Source of the DNA: CAWDVB01 sp963824105
GTDB lineage: Bacteria; Actinomycetota; Actinomycetes; Propionibacteriales; Nocardioidaceae
Reading direction: 5' to 3'
Assembly: GCA_963824105.1 (NCBI GenBank)
Contig: CAWGNN010000007.1
Location: forward strand, 124,001 to 188,000
DNA length: 64,000 nucleotides
The position numbers and the translations under genes are program-made. Of this stretch, positions 54,821 through 63,619 are shown piece after piece (the stretch's first letter is position 1; every line of letters starts with the position of its first letter). The notes beneath the pieces were generated by a model. It did not search any database. It was not told the DNA's origin and was given only the letters and a program-made list of their open reading frames with translations.

Positions 54821-57010
54821 ATGTCGACTCATGAGACGCACGCGGACTGGGAGACCGAGACGCTGCCCACCGGCGGCGTCCCGGACAGCCCCGGTGCCCT
54901 CACCGAGTACGAGTCGGAGACGTTCGAGGTCGACGTCCCCTACGTCGACAACGCGCCGGACCTGCCCGAGGGCCGGTTCCTCGACCGCGAGCTCTCCTGG
55001 CTCCGGTTCAACCAGCGGGTGCTCGAGCTCGCGGAGGACCCGGATCTCCCCCTCCTGGAGCGGGCTCGATTCCTGGCGATCTTCACGTCGAACCTCGACG
55101 AGTTCTTCATGGTGCGCGTCGCCGGCCTCAAGCGCAGGATGAAGACCGGGGTGGCGGTCCAGGCCGCCTCAGGGCTGATGCCCCGCCAGGTGCTCGACCT
55201 GATCTGGGAGACGACCAACGAGCTGATGCCTCGCGCGGCCGATCTCTTCCACGACGAGATCATCCCGGCGCTCTCGACGGAGGGCATCCACCTGCTGCGC
55301 TGGATCGACCTCGACGAGGCCGAGCGGGGCGAGTGCCGCCAGCTGTTCGAGGAGCGGCTCTTCCCCGTCCTGACGCCGCTGGCGTTCGACCCGATGCACC
55401 CGTTCCCCTATATCTCCGGGCTGTCGCTGAACCTCGCGGTCCTGGTGCGCGACCCGATGACCCACAAGGAGCACTTCGCCCGTGTGAAGGTGCCCCCGGT
55501 CTTCGCGCGCTTCGTCCCCCTCGGCGGGGACCGGTTCGTCCCCCTCGAGGACGTCATCGCCGCTCAGCTGCCGCCGCTGTTCCCCGGCATGGACGTGGTG
55601 GCGGTGCACGTGTTCCGAGTCACCCGCAACGAGGACCTCGAGGTCGAGGAGGACGAGGCCGAGAACCTCCTCGACGCGCTCGAGAAGGAGCTGCTCCGCC
55701 GCAAGTTCGGGCCGCCGGTCCGGCTCGAGGTCGAGGAGGACATCGACGACCACGTCCTCGCACTGCTGGTCAAGGAGCTCGGCATCGAGGGCGACGAGGT
55801 CTTCCGCCTCCCTGGCCCGATCGACCTGCGTGCGCTCCACGAGATCGCCGACCTCGATCGCCAGGAGCTGAAGTTCGCCAACTTCGTCGCCTCCACCCAC
55901 GGTCAGCTCTCCGAGGTGGAGACCTCGTCACCGGTCGACGTGTTCAAGGCGGCCCGCCGCCGCGACGTGCTCCTGCACCACCCGTATGACTCCTTCTCGA
56001 CCTCGGTCGTCCGCTTCATCGAGCAGGCGGCCAACGACCCGAGCGTGCTGGCGATCAAGCAGACGCTCTACCGCACGTCGGGTGACTCCCCGATCATCGA
56101 TGCGCTGATCGACGCCGCCGAGGCCGGCAAGCAGGTCCTGGTGCTCGTGGAGCTCAAGGCGCGCTTCGACGAGCAGGCCAACATCCGCTGGGCGCGCAAG
56201 CTCGAGCACGCCGGATGCCACGTCGTCTACGGGCTGGTCGGGCTCAAGACCCACTGCAAGCTGGCGCTCGTCGTGCGCGACGAGGGCGACCGGATCCGCC
56301 GGTATGTCCACATCGGCACCGGCAACTACAACCCGAAGACCGCTCGCCTCTACGAGGACTTCGGGCTGCTCACGACCAACGAGCACATCACCTTGGACGT
56401 GGCGCACCTGTTCAACCACCTGTCCGGCTTCGCGCGCGACCCCGACTACAACGAGCTCCTGGTCGCGCCGCGGTCGATCCGCAGCGGACTCATCGAGCGG
56501 ATCGAGCGCGAGGTGGAGCACCACCAGTCCGGACGCCCGGCGCGGATCCGGATCAAGGCGAACGCCGTCGTCGACGAGGCCCTGATCGACGCGCTCTACC
56601 GCGCCTCGATCGCGGGTGTCCCGATCGACCTGTTGACCCGCGGCATCTGCGCCTTGCGTCCCGGGGTGCCCGACCTGTCCCCCACCGTCCGGGTCCGCTC
56701 GATCCTCGGTCGCTTCCTCGAGCACAGCCGGGTCGTCTGGTTCGAGAACGGCGGGACGCCCGAGGTGTGGATCGGCTCCGCCGACCTGATGCACCGCAAT
56801 CTCGACCGACGGATCGAGGTGCTGGTGCAGCTGATGGGCCAGGCCCCCGTGGAGCAGGTCGGCCAGCTGCTCGACATGGCCATGGACGACAGCATCGCCA
56901 GCTGGTGGCTGGAGCCCGACGGCACCTGGGTGCAGCATCGCCGGGCCGCCGACGGCACGCCCCTGCAGGACATGCAGGAGATCCTGATCACCCGCCACCG
57001 CCGCCGCTGA
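54821..57010 (+). CDS. ppk1: Polyphosphate kinase 1
   Basis: About 729 aa, full length, from the ATG at 54821 (ATGs at 54812 and 54779 also possible). FLDRELSWLRFNQRVLELAE and FLAIFTSNLDEFFMVRVAGL are N-terminal signatures. The catalytic His-containing motif is RRYVHIGTGNYNPKTARLYE. It makes polyphosphate from ATP reversibly. The 235-bp upstream gap has an AT-richer stretch (about 54590-54660) likely holding the promoter. Confidence 0.95.
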   Translation: MSTHETHADWETETLPTGGVPDSPGALTEYESETFEVDVPYVDNAPDLPEGRFLDRELSWLRFNQRVLELAEDPDLPLLERARFLAIFTSNLDEFFMVRVAGLKRRMKTGVAVQAASGLMPRQVLDLIWETTNELMPRAADLFHDEIIPALSTEGIHLLRWIDLDEAERGECRQLFEERLFPVLTPLAFDPMHPFPYISGLSLNLAVLVRDPMTHKEHFARVKVPPVFARFVPLGGDRFVPLEDVIAAQLPPLFPGMDVVAVHVFRVTRNEDLEVEEDEAENLLDALEKELLRRKFGPPVRLEVEEDIDDHVLALLVKELGIEGDEVFRLPGPIDLRALHEIADLDRQELKFANFVASTHGQLSEVETSSPVDVFKAARRRDVLLHHPYDSFSTSVVRFIEQAANDPSVLAIKQTLYRTSGDSPIIDALIDAAEAGKQVLVLVELKARFDEQANIRWARKLEHAGCHVVYGLVGLKTHCKLALVVRDEGDRIRRYVHIGTGNYNPKTARLYEDFGLLTTNEHITLDVAHLFNHLSGFARDPDYNELLVAPRSIRSGLIERIEREVEHHQSGRPARIRIKANAVVDEALIDALYRASIAGVPIDLLTRGICALRPGVPDLSPTVRVRSILGRFLEHSRVVWFENGGTPEVWIGSADLMHRNLDRRIEVLVQLMGQAPVEQVGQLLDMAMDDSIASWWLEPDGTWVQHRRAADGTPLQDMQEILITRHRRR

Positions 57011-57077
57011 CCCCGAGGGGACCGCCGGATCCGCACCTCGGCTGCCATCGAGCCCGGGCGTGGTTAGGATCTGTGAT

Positions 57078-57179
57078 GTGGAAGCTGTCTTCATCACCCT
57101 CATGGCCCTGGTCGTCCTCTTCACCGGCCTCGTCGCGGTGATCGTCGTGTGGCGCCTGCTGCGACCAGCGGAGCGCTGA
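57078..57179 (+). CDS. 33-aa single-pass membrane protein
   Basis: A short frame from a GTG. The translation begins MEAVFITLMALVVLFTGLV, is almost entirely one membrane helix, and closes in RLLRPAER, positive on the presumed cytoplasmic side. A weak AGGAT lies ten bases upstream of the GTG. It ends seven bases before the nitrobindin-family gene, suggesting cotranscription. No family is known to me. Its compact hydrophobic-plus-basic makeup is the main evidence it is real. Confidence 0.5.
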   Translation: MEAVFITLMALVVLFTGLVAVIVVWRLLRPAER

Positions 57180-57186
57180 CGCCGAG

Positions 57187-57681
57187 ATGGCGTTCGAGAT
57201 CCCGGAGAACCTCCATCCCGAGTGCGCGCCGGTCGCCTGGCTGCTGGGCACCTGGTTCGGTAGCGGGCACGGGGAGTACCCGGACGTGGAGCGCTTCTCG
57301 TTCGGCCAGGAAGTGATCTTCGCCCATGACGGGCGGCCGTTCTTCCACTACCTGAGCCGGTCGTGGATCGTCGACGAGGACGGGGAGAAGGTGCGCGACA
57401 GCGCGCTGGAGACCGGGTTCCTGCGGTGCCTTCCCGACGGCGAGCTGGAGTTCCTGATCGTCCACAACACCGGCATCGCCGAGGTCTACCTCGGCCAGGC
57501 CGAGGGCGCCAAGATCGAGCTCGCCACCGACGCGGTCATCCGCACGGCGAACGCCAAGGAGGTCAACGCCGGCCACCGGATGTACGGGCTGGTCGACGGC
57601 GATCTGCTGTGGACCTACGACATGGCCGCCATGGGCGAGGAACTGCAGTCCCACCTCTGGGGCCGCATGGTCCGCCAGTAG
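57187..57681 (+). CDS. Nitrobindin-family heme-binding beta-barrel protein
   Basis: A 164-aa FABP-like (DUF1794) protein. The family signature GxWxGxGxGxYP is seen as LLGTWFGSGHGEYP; EVNAGHRMYGLVDGDLLWTYD closes the barrel and carries a candidate heme-ligand His. Nitrobindins bind ferric heme and can isomerise peroxynitrite. It follows the 33-aa membrane protein gene by seven bases. Confidence 0.88.
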   Translation: MAFEIPENLHPECAPVAWLLGTWFGSGHGEYPDVERFSFGQEVIFAHDGRPFFHYLSRSWIVDEDGEKVRDSALETGFLRCLPDGELEFLIVHNTGIAEVYLGQAEGAKIELATDAVIRTANAKEVNAGHRMYGLVDGDLLWTYDMAAMGEELQSHLWGRMVRQ

Positions 57682-57727
57682 GGCGTGGACTCCCGGGGCT
57701 CCAGCCTCGGGTTCGAGACGGGGCTCC

Positions 57728-58576
57728 TCAACCGCCGATGGGGCGGATGTTGAGCAGCTCTCGCGCTTCGGCCGGGCTCATCGGCTCGCGCTGAACGATC
57801 CGGCCCAGCGCCACGGCTCGCTCGACGAGCTGGGAGTTGTGCTCCACCGGCACGCCCTTGGCGAGGGTGAGCACGTCCTCCATCCCGACCCGCAGGTGTC
57901 CGCCCTTGGCAAGGGCGGTGAGCGCCACGGTCAGGGTCGAGCGGCCGATGCCGGTGGCCGACCAGCTGGTGACCTGGGGCGGGAGCGCGTTCACCGCGGC
58001 GACCAGGGCGTCGGCGGTGCCGGGCATGGCGCCGGGCACGTTCATCACCAGGTCGCAGTGGACCCGCCCGCCGTACGGGAGGCCGTAGGTGTCGAGGAGC
58101 TTGCCCAGCGAGTTGACGTGACCGAGGTCGAACAGCTCGAACTCGGGGACGACCTGCCGCTCCTGGCTCAGCTGATAGAGGTCACAGATGAAGCCCCACG
58201 GGTTCATGAAGACGTCGTCGCCGAAGTTGGTGGTGCCCATGGTGAGGCTGCACGAGTCGGGCGCGGCGTCGAGCACCTTGAGCCGGGCGTCCAGCGGGTC
58301 GTGCACCGACCCTCCCGTGGACAGCTGCACCACGAGAGAGGTGCCCTCTCGAAGCGCGTCCACGGTGTCCTTCAACCGCGAAGGGTCGAGCGTGGGGCGG
58401 TGCTCGCCGTCGCGGATGTGGACGTGGATCATCGCGGCGCCGGCGGCTTGGCAGCTCTGGGCAGTCTCCACCAGCTCGGAGAGGGTGGTGGGCAGGTTGG
58501 GCACGTCCTCCTTCGTCGACTCCGCGCCGGTGGGCGCGACGGTCACGAGGAGCTTGGCCTGGGTCGAAGAACTCAC
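57728..58576 (-). CDS. 3-keto-5-aminohexanoate cleavage (BKACE) family protein
   Basis: A zinc TIM-barrel enzyme of 282 aa. MIHVHIRDGEHRPTLDP carries the HxH zinc pair and VQLSTGGSVHDPLDARL the substrate loop; MGTTNFGDDVFMN is typical of the family. BKACE enzymes condense a beta-keto acid with acetyl-CoA in amino-acid breakdown; the substrate here is unknown. It converges with the nitrobindin gene and is divergent from dtd. Confidence 0.9.
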   Translation of the reverse strand: MSSSTQAKLLVTVAPTGAESTKEDVPNLPTTLSELVETAQSCQAAGAAMIHVHIRDGEHRPTLDPSRLKDTVDALREGTSLVVQLSTGGSVHDPLDARLKVLDAAPDSCSLTMGTTNFGDDVFMNPWGFICDLYQLSQERQVVPEFELFDLGHVNSLGKLLDTYGLPYGGRVHCDLVMNVPGAMPGTADALVAAVNALPPQVTSWSATGIGRSTLTVALTALAKGGHLRVGMEDVLTLAKGVPVEHNSQLVERAVALGRIVQREPMSPAEARELLNIRPIGG

Positions 58577-58644
58577 GGTCGCATCGTGGCAGACTTCGTC
58601 CGGTCACGGCACAGGGGGCCGGAGCACGACAGGAAAGCGCGCGC

Positions 58645-59070
58645 ATGAAGGCAGTCGTCCAACGCGTCCTCCGGGCGTCGGTCACCGTCGACGGAGACGT
58701 CGTCGGCTCGATCGAGGGACCCGGTCTGCTGGTGCTCCTCGGAGTGACCCACAGCGACGACGAGTCCACCGCCGGCTGGATGGCCGCCAAGACGTGGGGA
58801 CTTCGCATCCTGGCGGACGAGGCCTCCGCGTCCGACATCGGGGCCCCGATCCTGGTGGTCAGCCAGTTCACCCTCTACGGCGACGCCCGCAAGGGACGGA
58901 GACCGACCTGGAGCGCGGCCGCACCGGGCCACGTGTCCGAGCCGCTCTACGAGGCGTTCTGTCGAAGTCTCGAGGAGCTCGGCGCTCACGTCGAGCGAGG
59001 CAGGTTCGGAGCCCACATGGAGGTCGCGTCGGTGAACGACGGCCCGATGACGGTGATCGTCGAGAGCTGA
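58645..59070 (+). CDS. dtd: D-aminoacyl-tRNA deacylase
   Basis: A 141-aa protein of standard length. It hydrolyses D-aminoacyl-tRNAs. The catalytic regions are SQFTLYGDARKGRRPTWSAA and the Gly-Pro signature NDGPMTVIVES. It starts MKAVVQRVLRASVTVDGDVV, the canonical N-terminus. Confidence 0.95.
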   Translation: MKAVVQRVLRASVTVDGDVVGSIEGPGLLVLLGVTHSDDESTAGWMAAKTWGLRILADEASASDIGAPILVVSQFTLYGDARKGRRPTWSAAAPGHVSEPLYEAFCRSLEELGAHVERGRFGAHMEVASVNDGPMTVIVES

Positions 59071-59118
59071 CGGGGGTTCGCTTCCCCTGTCCCCTACTGG
59101 TGATGTGAGACTAAGAGC

Positions 59119-60009
59119 ATGGTCCTGCGGGTCGATATCGAAGCCGCTGGAGCCGTCATCCCCCGCGGCCCGGCCAAGTCCCCCCAGATCCTGCTCATCC
59201 ACCGCCCGAAGTACGACGACTGGTCCTTCCCGAAGGGCAAGGTCGATCCCGGGGAGCACGTGGTCACGGCCGCGGTGCGGGAGGTGGCAGAGGAGACCGG
59301 GCTCGACATCAGGCTCAGCAAGCCACTGCCCGCGCAGTACTACTCGGTCTTCCCCGGCGGGAAGGAGCGGGTCAAACGGGTGCAGTACTGGGGCGGCACG
59401 GTCATCGGCCGCGACGACATCTCGGGGTTCCGGCCGAACTCCGAGGTCGACCAGGTCCGCTGGGTGTCACCGGAGAAGGCCCATCAGCTGCTGACCTACC
59501 CCCACGACCGGCGCACCCTCGTCGACTTCCTGCACCAGCACAAGAAGACCAACCCGCTGATCATCCTGCGCCACGCCAAGGCCAGATCTCGCAAGTCCTG
59601 GCGGGGCAACGACAAGAAGCGGCCGCTGACGCTGATCGGCGAGTACCAGTCCGAGCAGCTGGTCGCGTTGCTCAACGCCTATGGGGTCACTCGGCTGGTG
59701 ACCTCCGACAGCAAGCGCTGCTCGGCGACGGTGGCGCCGTACGCCGACGTGGCTCACGTCGAGATCGAGCACACGGCCGACCTCTCCGAGGAGAACTCGA
59801 CGGCCCGGTCCGTGCTCGATCAGGTCGAGGCCCTCATGGAGGCCAAGGAGCCGGCTGTGTTGTGCACCCACCGCCCGGTCCTGCCCCTGGTCTTCGAGGC
59901 CGCCGGCGTGGAGGCCGCCGCCCTCGATCCGGGGGCCTTCCTCGTGGTGCACCACCGCAAGAAGAAGATCCTCGCCACCGAGCAGCACGTTCCGCCCAGC
60001 GGACGATGA
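59119..60009 (+). CDS. mutT1: NUDIX hydrolase/histidine phosphatase fusion MutT1
   Basis: A two-domain protein of 296 aa. The NUDIX box is GKVDPGEHVVTAAVREVAEE, in an N-terminal domain of ~140 aa. The C-terminal half is a histidine phosphatase (LIILRHAKARSRKSWRG, with a later His in CTHRPVLP). This is the layout of mycobacterial MutT1, which degrades 8-oxo-dGTP and diadenosine polyphosphates. In M. tuberculosis it is next to ppk1; here four genes lie between them. Confidence 0.92.
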   Translation: MVLRVDIEAAGAVIPRGPAKSPQILLIHRPKYDDWSFPKGKVDPGEHVVTAAVREVAEETGLDIRLSKPLPAQYYSVFPGGKERVKRVQYWGGTVIGRDDISGFRPNSEVDQVRWVSPEKAHQLLTYPHDRRTLVDFLHQHKKTNPLIILRHAKARSRKSWRGNDKKRPLTLIGEYQSEQLVALLNAYGVTRLVTSDSKRCSATVAPYADVAHVEIEHTADLSEENSTARSVLDQVEALMEAKEPAVLCTHRPVLPLVFEAAGVEAAALDPGAFLVVHHRKKKILATEQHVPPSGR

Positions 60010-60026
60010 GAGCCGCCCCCAGCGAC

Positions 60027-60060
60027 GACGAAGCCCCCGGCGTGAGCCGGGGGCTTCGTC
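60027..60060. terminator. Bidirectional terminator between mutT1 and csp
   Basis: Perfect 15-bp stem (60027-60041 with 60046-60060) and a 4-nt loop in the convergent gap, serving both genes. Confidence 0.8.
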
Positions 60061-60079
60061 TTGGCGTGATCGTGGCGGG

Positions 60080-60283
60080 TCAGGCGAACCGGACGTTCTC
60101 CGCCTGCGGACCCTTCGGTCCCTGGGTCACGTCGAACTCGACCTTCTGGTTCTCCTCGAGGGCCTTGTAGCCCTCCATCTGGATTGCCGAGAAGTGCACG
60201 AAGACGTCGGCGCCGCCGTCGTCCTGGGCGATGAACCCGTAGCCCTTCTCCGAGTTGAACCACTTCACAGTGCCCTGAGCCAT
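60080..60283 (-). CDS. cspA: Cold-shock protein
   Basis: A 67-aa single cold-shock domain. It has MAQGTVKWFNSEKGYGFIAQ and DVFVHFSAIQ, the RNP1 and RNP2 nucleic-acid-binding motifs. It binds single-stranded RNA/DNA and melts mRNA structure. A strong GGAGGAG site precedes the ATG at 60283. A long leader and a small hairpin lie upstream. Confidence 0.96.
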   Translation of the reverse strand: MAQGTVKWFNSEKGYGFIAQDDGGADVFVHFSAIQMEGYKALEENQKVEFDVTQGPKGPQAENVRFA

Positions 60284-60600
60284 GCGCTTACTACTCCTCC
60301 GGTGGGGCGAAGAGCCGCCACCTTGGCGGCCCACAACATCTGCGTTGTGACGTACAGCCCCCTCGAGAGGCACATCGGCTTTCTCAAGAGCTAACGCCGT
60401 TGGATCACAAGACTCCTTCGACGTTTGTGACGCGTTGGACCCTGCATCTGTTGCAGTTCAGAGACTACCAACTCGACGCCGGACGGCCCCCTACTACGCG
60501 CAACTTTTCGATGAACCGTGCGAGAACCGCCGCGCCACACGCCCGCGATCCGCGGTCCGTCGCGCACGGCCACCGGGGGCGAACCCTGTAGCGTGTTGCC
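60284..60600. other. csp leader and csrA promoter region
   Basis: A 317-bp gap between divergent genes. The csp side contains the GGAGGAG site and a 6-bp-stem hairpin (60314-60330), consistent with a structured leader. The csrA side presumably has its promoter. I see no further gene. Confidence 0.5.
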
Positions 60601-60837
60601 ATGCTGGTGCTGAGTAGGCGGGTCGGTGAGAGCATCATCGTGGGCGACGATGTCACCGTCACGGTGCTCGATGTCCGCGGCGATGTCGTCCGGATCGGAA
60701 TCCAGGCACCACGCTCGGTGGCCGTCCATCGAGAGGAGCTCCTGCGCGAGCTCGAGGCGGCGAACAAGGAGTCCGCTTCTCCCGGCGAGGACGCCGTGGC
60801 GGCTCTCGCCGAAGCGGTGAAGAAGCGCTCGGAATAG
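60601..60837 (+). CDS. csrA: Carbon storage regulator CsrA
   Basis: A 78-aa RNA-binding translational regulator: MLVLSRRVGESIIVGDDVTV and the binding loop RIGIQAPRSVAVHREEL. The C-terminal ~20 residues extend past the usual ~61 aa core. In flagellated Gram-positive bacteria CsrA is antagonised by FliW, and both affect flagellin synthesis. Here csrA converges with fliW instead of following it on the same strand. Confidence 0.93.
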   Translation: MLVLSRRVGESIIVGDDVTVTVLDVRGDVVRIGIQAPRSVAVHREELLRELEAANKESASPGEDAVAALAEAVKKRSE

Positions 60838-60897
60838 CCCCCGGGCAGCCCCAGGCGACCAGCGGCCCAGCCGGGCCGTTTCGCCCGGACAGCGCCG

Positions 60898-61335
60898 TCA
60901 GCCGGCGCGCTGGAGCGGAGCCCGGACCGGTAGCTCCTCGTCCAGGACCACCTGCATGCCGCGGTTGGTCCGGGTGTTGATCAGGACGGGGGCCAACAGG
61001 TTCGCGGTGGCGGCTCCGGCGGTGGCTCCCGGGTTGACCACGACAAGCACCAGGACCTCCTCGGCCGAGGTGATCTCCAGGGCAGCCACGGTGTCGTCAT
61101 CGATCTCCACCGCGTAGTCAGGGAAGAAGGCGGCGGGCAGGACCAGGAACCGGATGTCGGTCTCCTCGAGGCTCCGCAGCGCGCCCAGCACCCCGGCGTC
61201 ATCGAGCTGGACGAGTGCGAAGTGAGTGAGATCGGGGAAGCCCGGCATCGGCCCGACGAACTCGATCACCGGGACGTCCGTGGCTTCAACCATGTCGTCT
61301 CCCACCGTTGTCTCGCGAACCACTGCGGCAGTCAT
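60898..61335 (-). CDS. fliW: Flagellar assembly factor FliW
   Basis: A 145-aa FliW protein from the ATG at 61335: VIEFVGPMPGFPDLTHFALV, then VLVVVNPGATAGAATANLLA and PVLINTRTNRGMQVV. FliW binds flagellin and CsrA, forming a feedback loop. Its start overlaps the flgL stop (ATGA), so it ends the flgN-flgK-flgL-fliW operon. Confidence 0.93.
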   Translation of the reverse strand: MTAAVVRETTVGDDMVEATDVPVIEFVGPMPGFPDLTHFALVQLDDAGVLGALRSLEETDIRFLVLPAAFFPDYAVEIDDDTVAALEITSAEEVLVLVVVNPGATAGAATANLLAPVLINTRTNRGMQVVLDEELPVRAPLQRAG

Positions 61336-62222
61336 CGCAGGAAGTTCAGGAGAGATGGTTGCACGACCTTGGCTGTGGCTGCCAACGCCGCCTGGTAGGC
61401 CACCTGCTCCATCTGCAGATCGACCGAAGCTCGGGCGATGTCCACGTCCTCGAGCTGAGTCTGCTGGCTGGACAGGCCGATGTCGGCGTCCTTGGCCTTC
61501 TGCACCGCGCTCTGGATCCGGTTGGCCCTGCTGCCCACGTCCGACAGGGCGGAGACCGCCCGGCCCGCGGCCACCTTCATGTTGGTGACCCCGGCCACGA
61601 TCCCGGCCTGGTTGCCGGTCTTCAAGTCGTTGGAGAGGGCGGCGAGCTGGTCGAAGAGGTTGGCTCCGGCCGGACCGAAGGCGGTGGTCCCGTCGACGTT
61701 CACCGCAACCTTCGTGCCGTTGGCGACGGTGCGGTTGACCGAGCCCGGCACGCCGACGTACTGCCCGGTGGAGTCGAAGGCGACCCCTCCGGAGGTCAAG
61801 CCGCCGAAGACCGGCCGGTCGAGGTACTTGGTGTTGGCGTCGGAGATCAGGCCTGCGCGGATCTGGTCGATCTCCGAGGCGAGGGCCAGCCGCGAGTCCG
61901 GGCTCGAGGTCGCCGCGTTGGCGCCCTGCAGCGCCAGCTGCTGGGCCCTTTGGACCTTGGTGACCACCGTTTGGAGAGTCGAGTCGATGGTGTTGAGCCA
62001 ACCGAGACCGTCGTTGCCGTTGCGTGCGAACTGCTGCTGGTCGGCGCGAGCCGATCGGACCCGCATCGCGGCGGTGGTGTCGGTGGGATTGTCCGAGGGA
62101 CGGTTCAGCACCCGGCCCGTCGAGAGCTGCTCCTGGGTCTTGGACAGGGCGCCGAGAGTGCCTTGGATGGCCGTCAACGCCCTGGTCGACAGCATGGTCT
62201 GAGTGACTCGCGTGATGGCCAT
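61332..62222 (-). CDS. flgL: Flagellar hook-associated protein FlgL (HAP3)
   Basis: A 296-aa flagellin-like protein. The N-terminal coil ITRVTQTMLSTRALTAIQGT and EQLSTGRVLNRPSDNPTDTT, and the C-terminal EQVAYQAALAATAKVV, form the D0/D1-type helices. It joins the hook to the flagellar filament. It overlaps flgK by one base and fliW by four. Confidence 0.95.
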   Translation of the reverse strand: MAITRVTQTMLSTRALTAIQGTLGALSKTQEQLSTGRVLNRPSDNPTDTTAAMRVRSARADQQQFARNGNDGLGWLNTIDSTLQTVVTKVQRAQQLALQGANAATSSPDSRLALASEIDQIRAGLISDANTKYLDRPVFGGLTSGGVAFDSTGQYVGVPGSVNRTVANGTKVAVNVDGTTAFGPAGANLFDQLAALSNDLKTGNQAGIVAGVTNMKVAAGRAVSALSDVGSRANRIQSAVQKAKDADIGLSSQQTQLEDVDIARASVDLQMEQVAYQAALAATAKVVQPSLLNFLR

Positions 62223-63619
62223 CAGTTCAGCAGTCCCGTCCGGTTGATCAGGGTGTTCAGCACCGAGTCCATCACCGAGATGACCCGTGAGGCTGCCTCG
62301 TAGCCATGTTGCGCCTGGGCGATGCTGAGCGTCTCCTCGTCGAGATTGACACCGGACAGCTGGTCTCGAGAGGAGTCCACCTGGTTGGTCAGCACCTGCT
62401 GGTTGGCCTGCTGGCGGTTCACCGACGCGACCTGGCTGCCGAAGCCGTTCACCAGCCGCTGGTAGGCGTTGTCCGCCGAGGAGAGAGAGGTCATGGCGTC
62501 GGCGTTGGAGCCGTCGATGACTCCTCCGGGCACCCCGGACGCCGCGACGAGCTTCGTGTCGGAGATGGCGACCGAGAGGGTCCCGGCCGCGTCGGCGGGG
62601 TTGTAGGTGAACAGTGCCGTGCCCGGGTTGCCGCTCTCGTCGTACCCGGCCGTGTGCTGAGCGTTGAAGTCGTCGGCGAGGGTCTGCGCGACGCCGTCCA
62701 ACCCCGACTGGTAGCTGGGGAGGGTCACGTTCAACAGGTCGGTAATCGCTCCGGCCTCACCCGTGAAGCCTGCCGGAAGAGCCGTCGTGCCCGAGGTGGG
62801 GTCGGCGATCGAGAAGGTCACCGGATTGCCGTCGGCGGAGCCGTCGGGCAGGACACCGGTGGAGATCTGGAGGGTGCCGGCGGTGTCCCCTGTCACCAGC
62901 GCGACGCCGTTCACGGTGAGGTCGAGCCCCCCGTCGCTGTTGACCTTCCCGGTTGCTCCGGTGAGCTCTGCCAACCGCTGACCGAGAAGGTCGCGCTGGT
63001 CGAGCAGGGACCCGGCGTCGGTGCCGTTCAGCTTGGCGACCTTGATGTTGTAGTTGGTCTTCGCCAGATCCGAGGAGACGGTGTTGATCTCGCCCACGGT
63101 GGACAGCAGCTTCGATCTCTGGTCGGCGGCCTCTGTGCCGATGTTGCGCGACTGGGCATTGAGCGCTGTCGCGGCTGACTGGGCGGCCGCCAGGAACTGG
63201 CTGCGCGCCGCATCGCTGTCGGGGCTGTTGGCCAGGTCGCTCCCGGCGGAGCGAAGCTTCTGCAAGGAGGCCGCCACTCCGTGGTCGCTCGGCTCGCCGA
63301 TGCCGCTCTCCACCCGCTGGAGGACGCTCGCCTGGAGATCCAGGTAGTGCTGGTTGCCGTGCTCGATGCGAGCGCGGGCAGTCAGGAAGGGGTCGGTCAT
63401 CCGGTTGATGCCGCCGACCGCCACACCCTCGCCGGTGGAGGTTCCTCGGGACCACATCGCAGGCTTGACGTCGCCACCCGCGGTGACCCCGTCGACGCGG
63501 CGACGGGCGTATCCGGCAGTCTGCGCATTGGCGATGTTGCCGCTCGCCACGTCCATCACGACCTGGTTGTAGCGCAGGGCCGACAGAGCGGTGTTGAACG
63601 AGGAGAAGGTGCCTGTCAT
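62222..63619 (-). CDS. flgK: Flagellar hook-associated protein FlgK (HAP1)
   Basis: A 465-aa protein. The conserved N-terminus FNTALSALRYNQVVMDVASG, then NIANAQTAGYARRRVDG, and the C-terminal GVNLDEETLSIAQAQHGYE are FlgK hallmarks. It forms the first hook-filament junction ring. Its start overlaps the flgN stop (TGATG). Confidence 0.95.
   Translation of the reverse strand: MTGTFSSFNTALSALRYNQVVMDVASGNIANAQTAGYARRRVDGVTAGGDVKPAMWSRGTSTGEGVAVGGINRMTDPFLTARARIEHGNQHYLDLQASVLQRVESGIGEPSDHGVAASLQKLRSAGSDLANSPDSDAARSQFLAAAQSAATALNAQSRNIGTEAADQRSKLLSTVGEINTVSSDLAKTNYNIKVAKLNGTDAGSLLDQRDLLGQRLAELTGATGKVNSDGGLDLTVNGVALVTGDTAGTLQISTGVLPDGSADGNPVTFSIADPTSGTTALPAGFTGEAGAITDLLNVTLPSYQSGLDGVAQTLADDFNAQHTAGYDESGNPGTALFTYNPADAAGTLSVAISDTKLVAASGVPGGVIDGSNADAMTSLSSADNAYQRLVNGFGSQVASVNRQQANQQVLTNQVDSSRDQLSGVNLDEETLSIAQAQHGYEAASRVISVMDSVLNTLINRTGLLN

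Noticed and set aside
60336..61335. Long frame from 62001 into fliW
   Set aside because: Only the part from 61335 matches FliW; the rest is antisense-frame noise over flgL.
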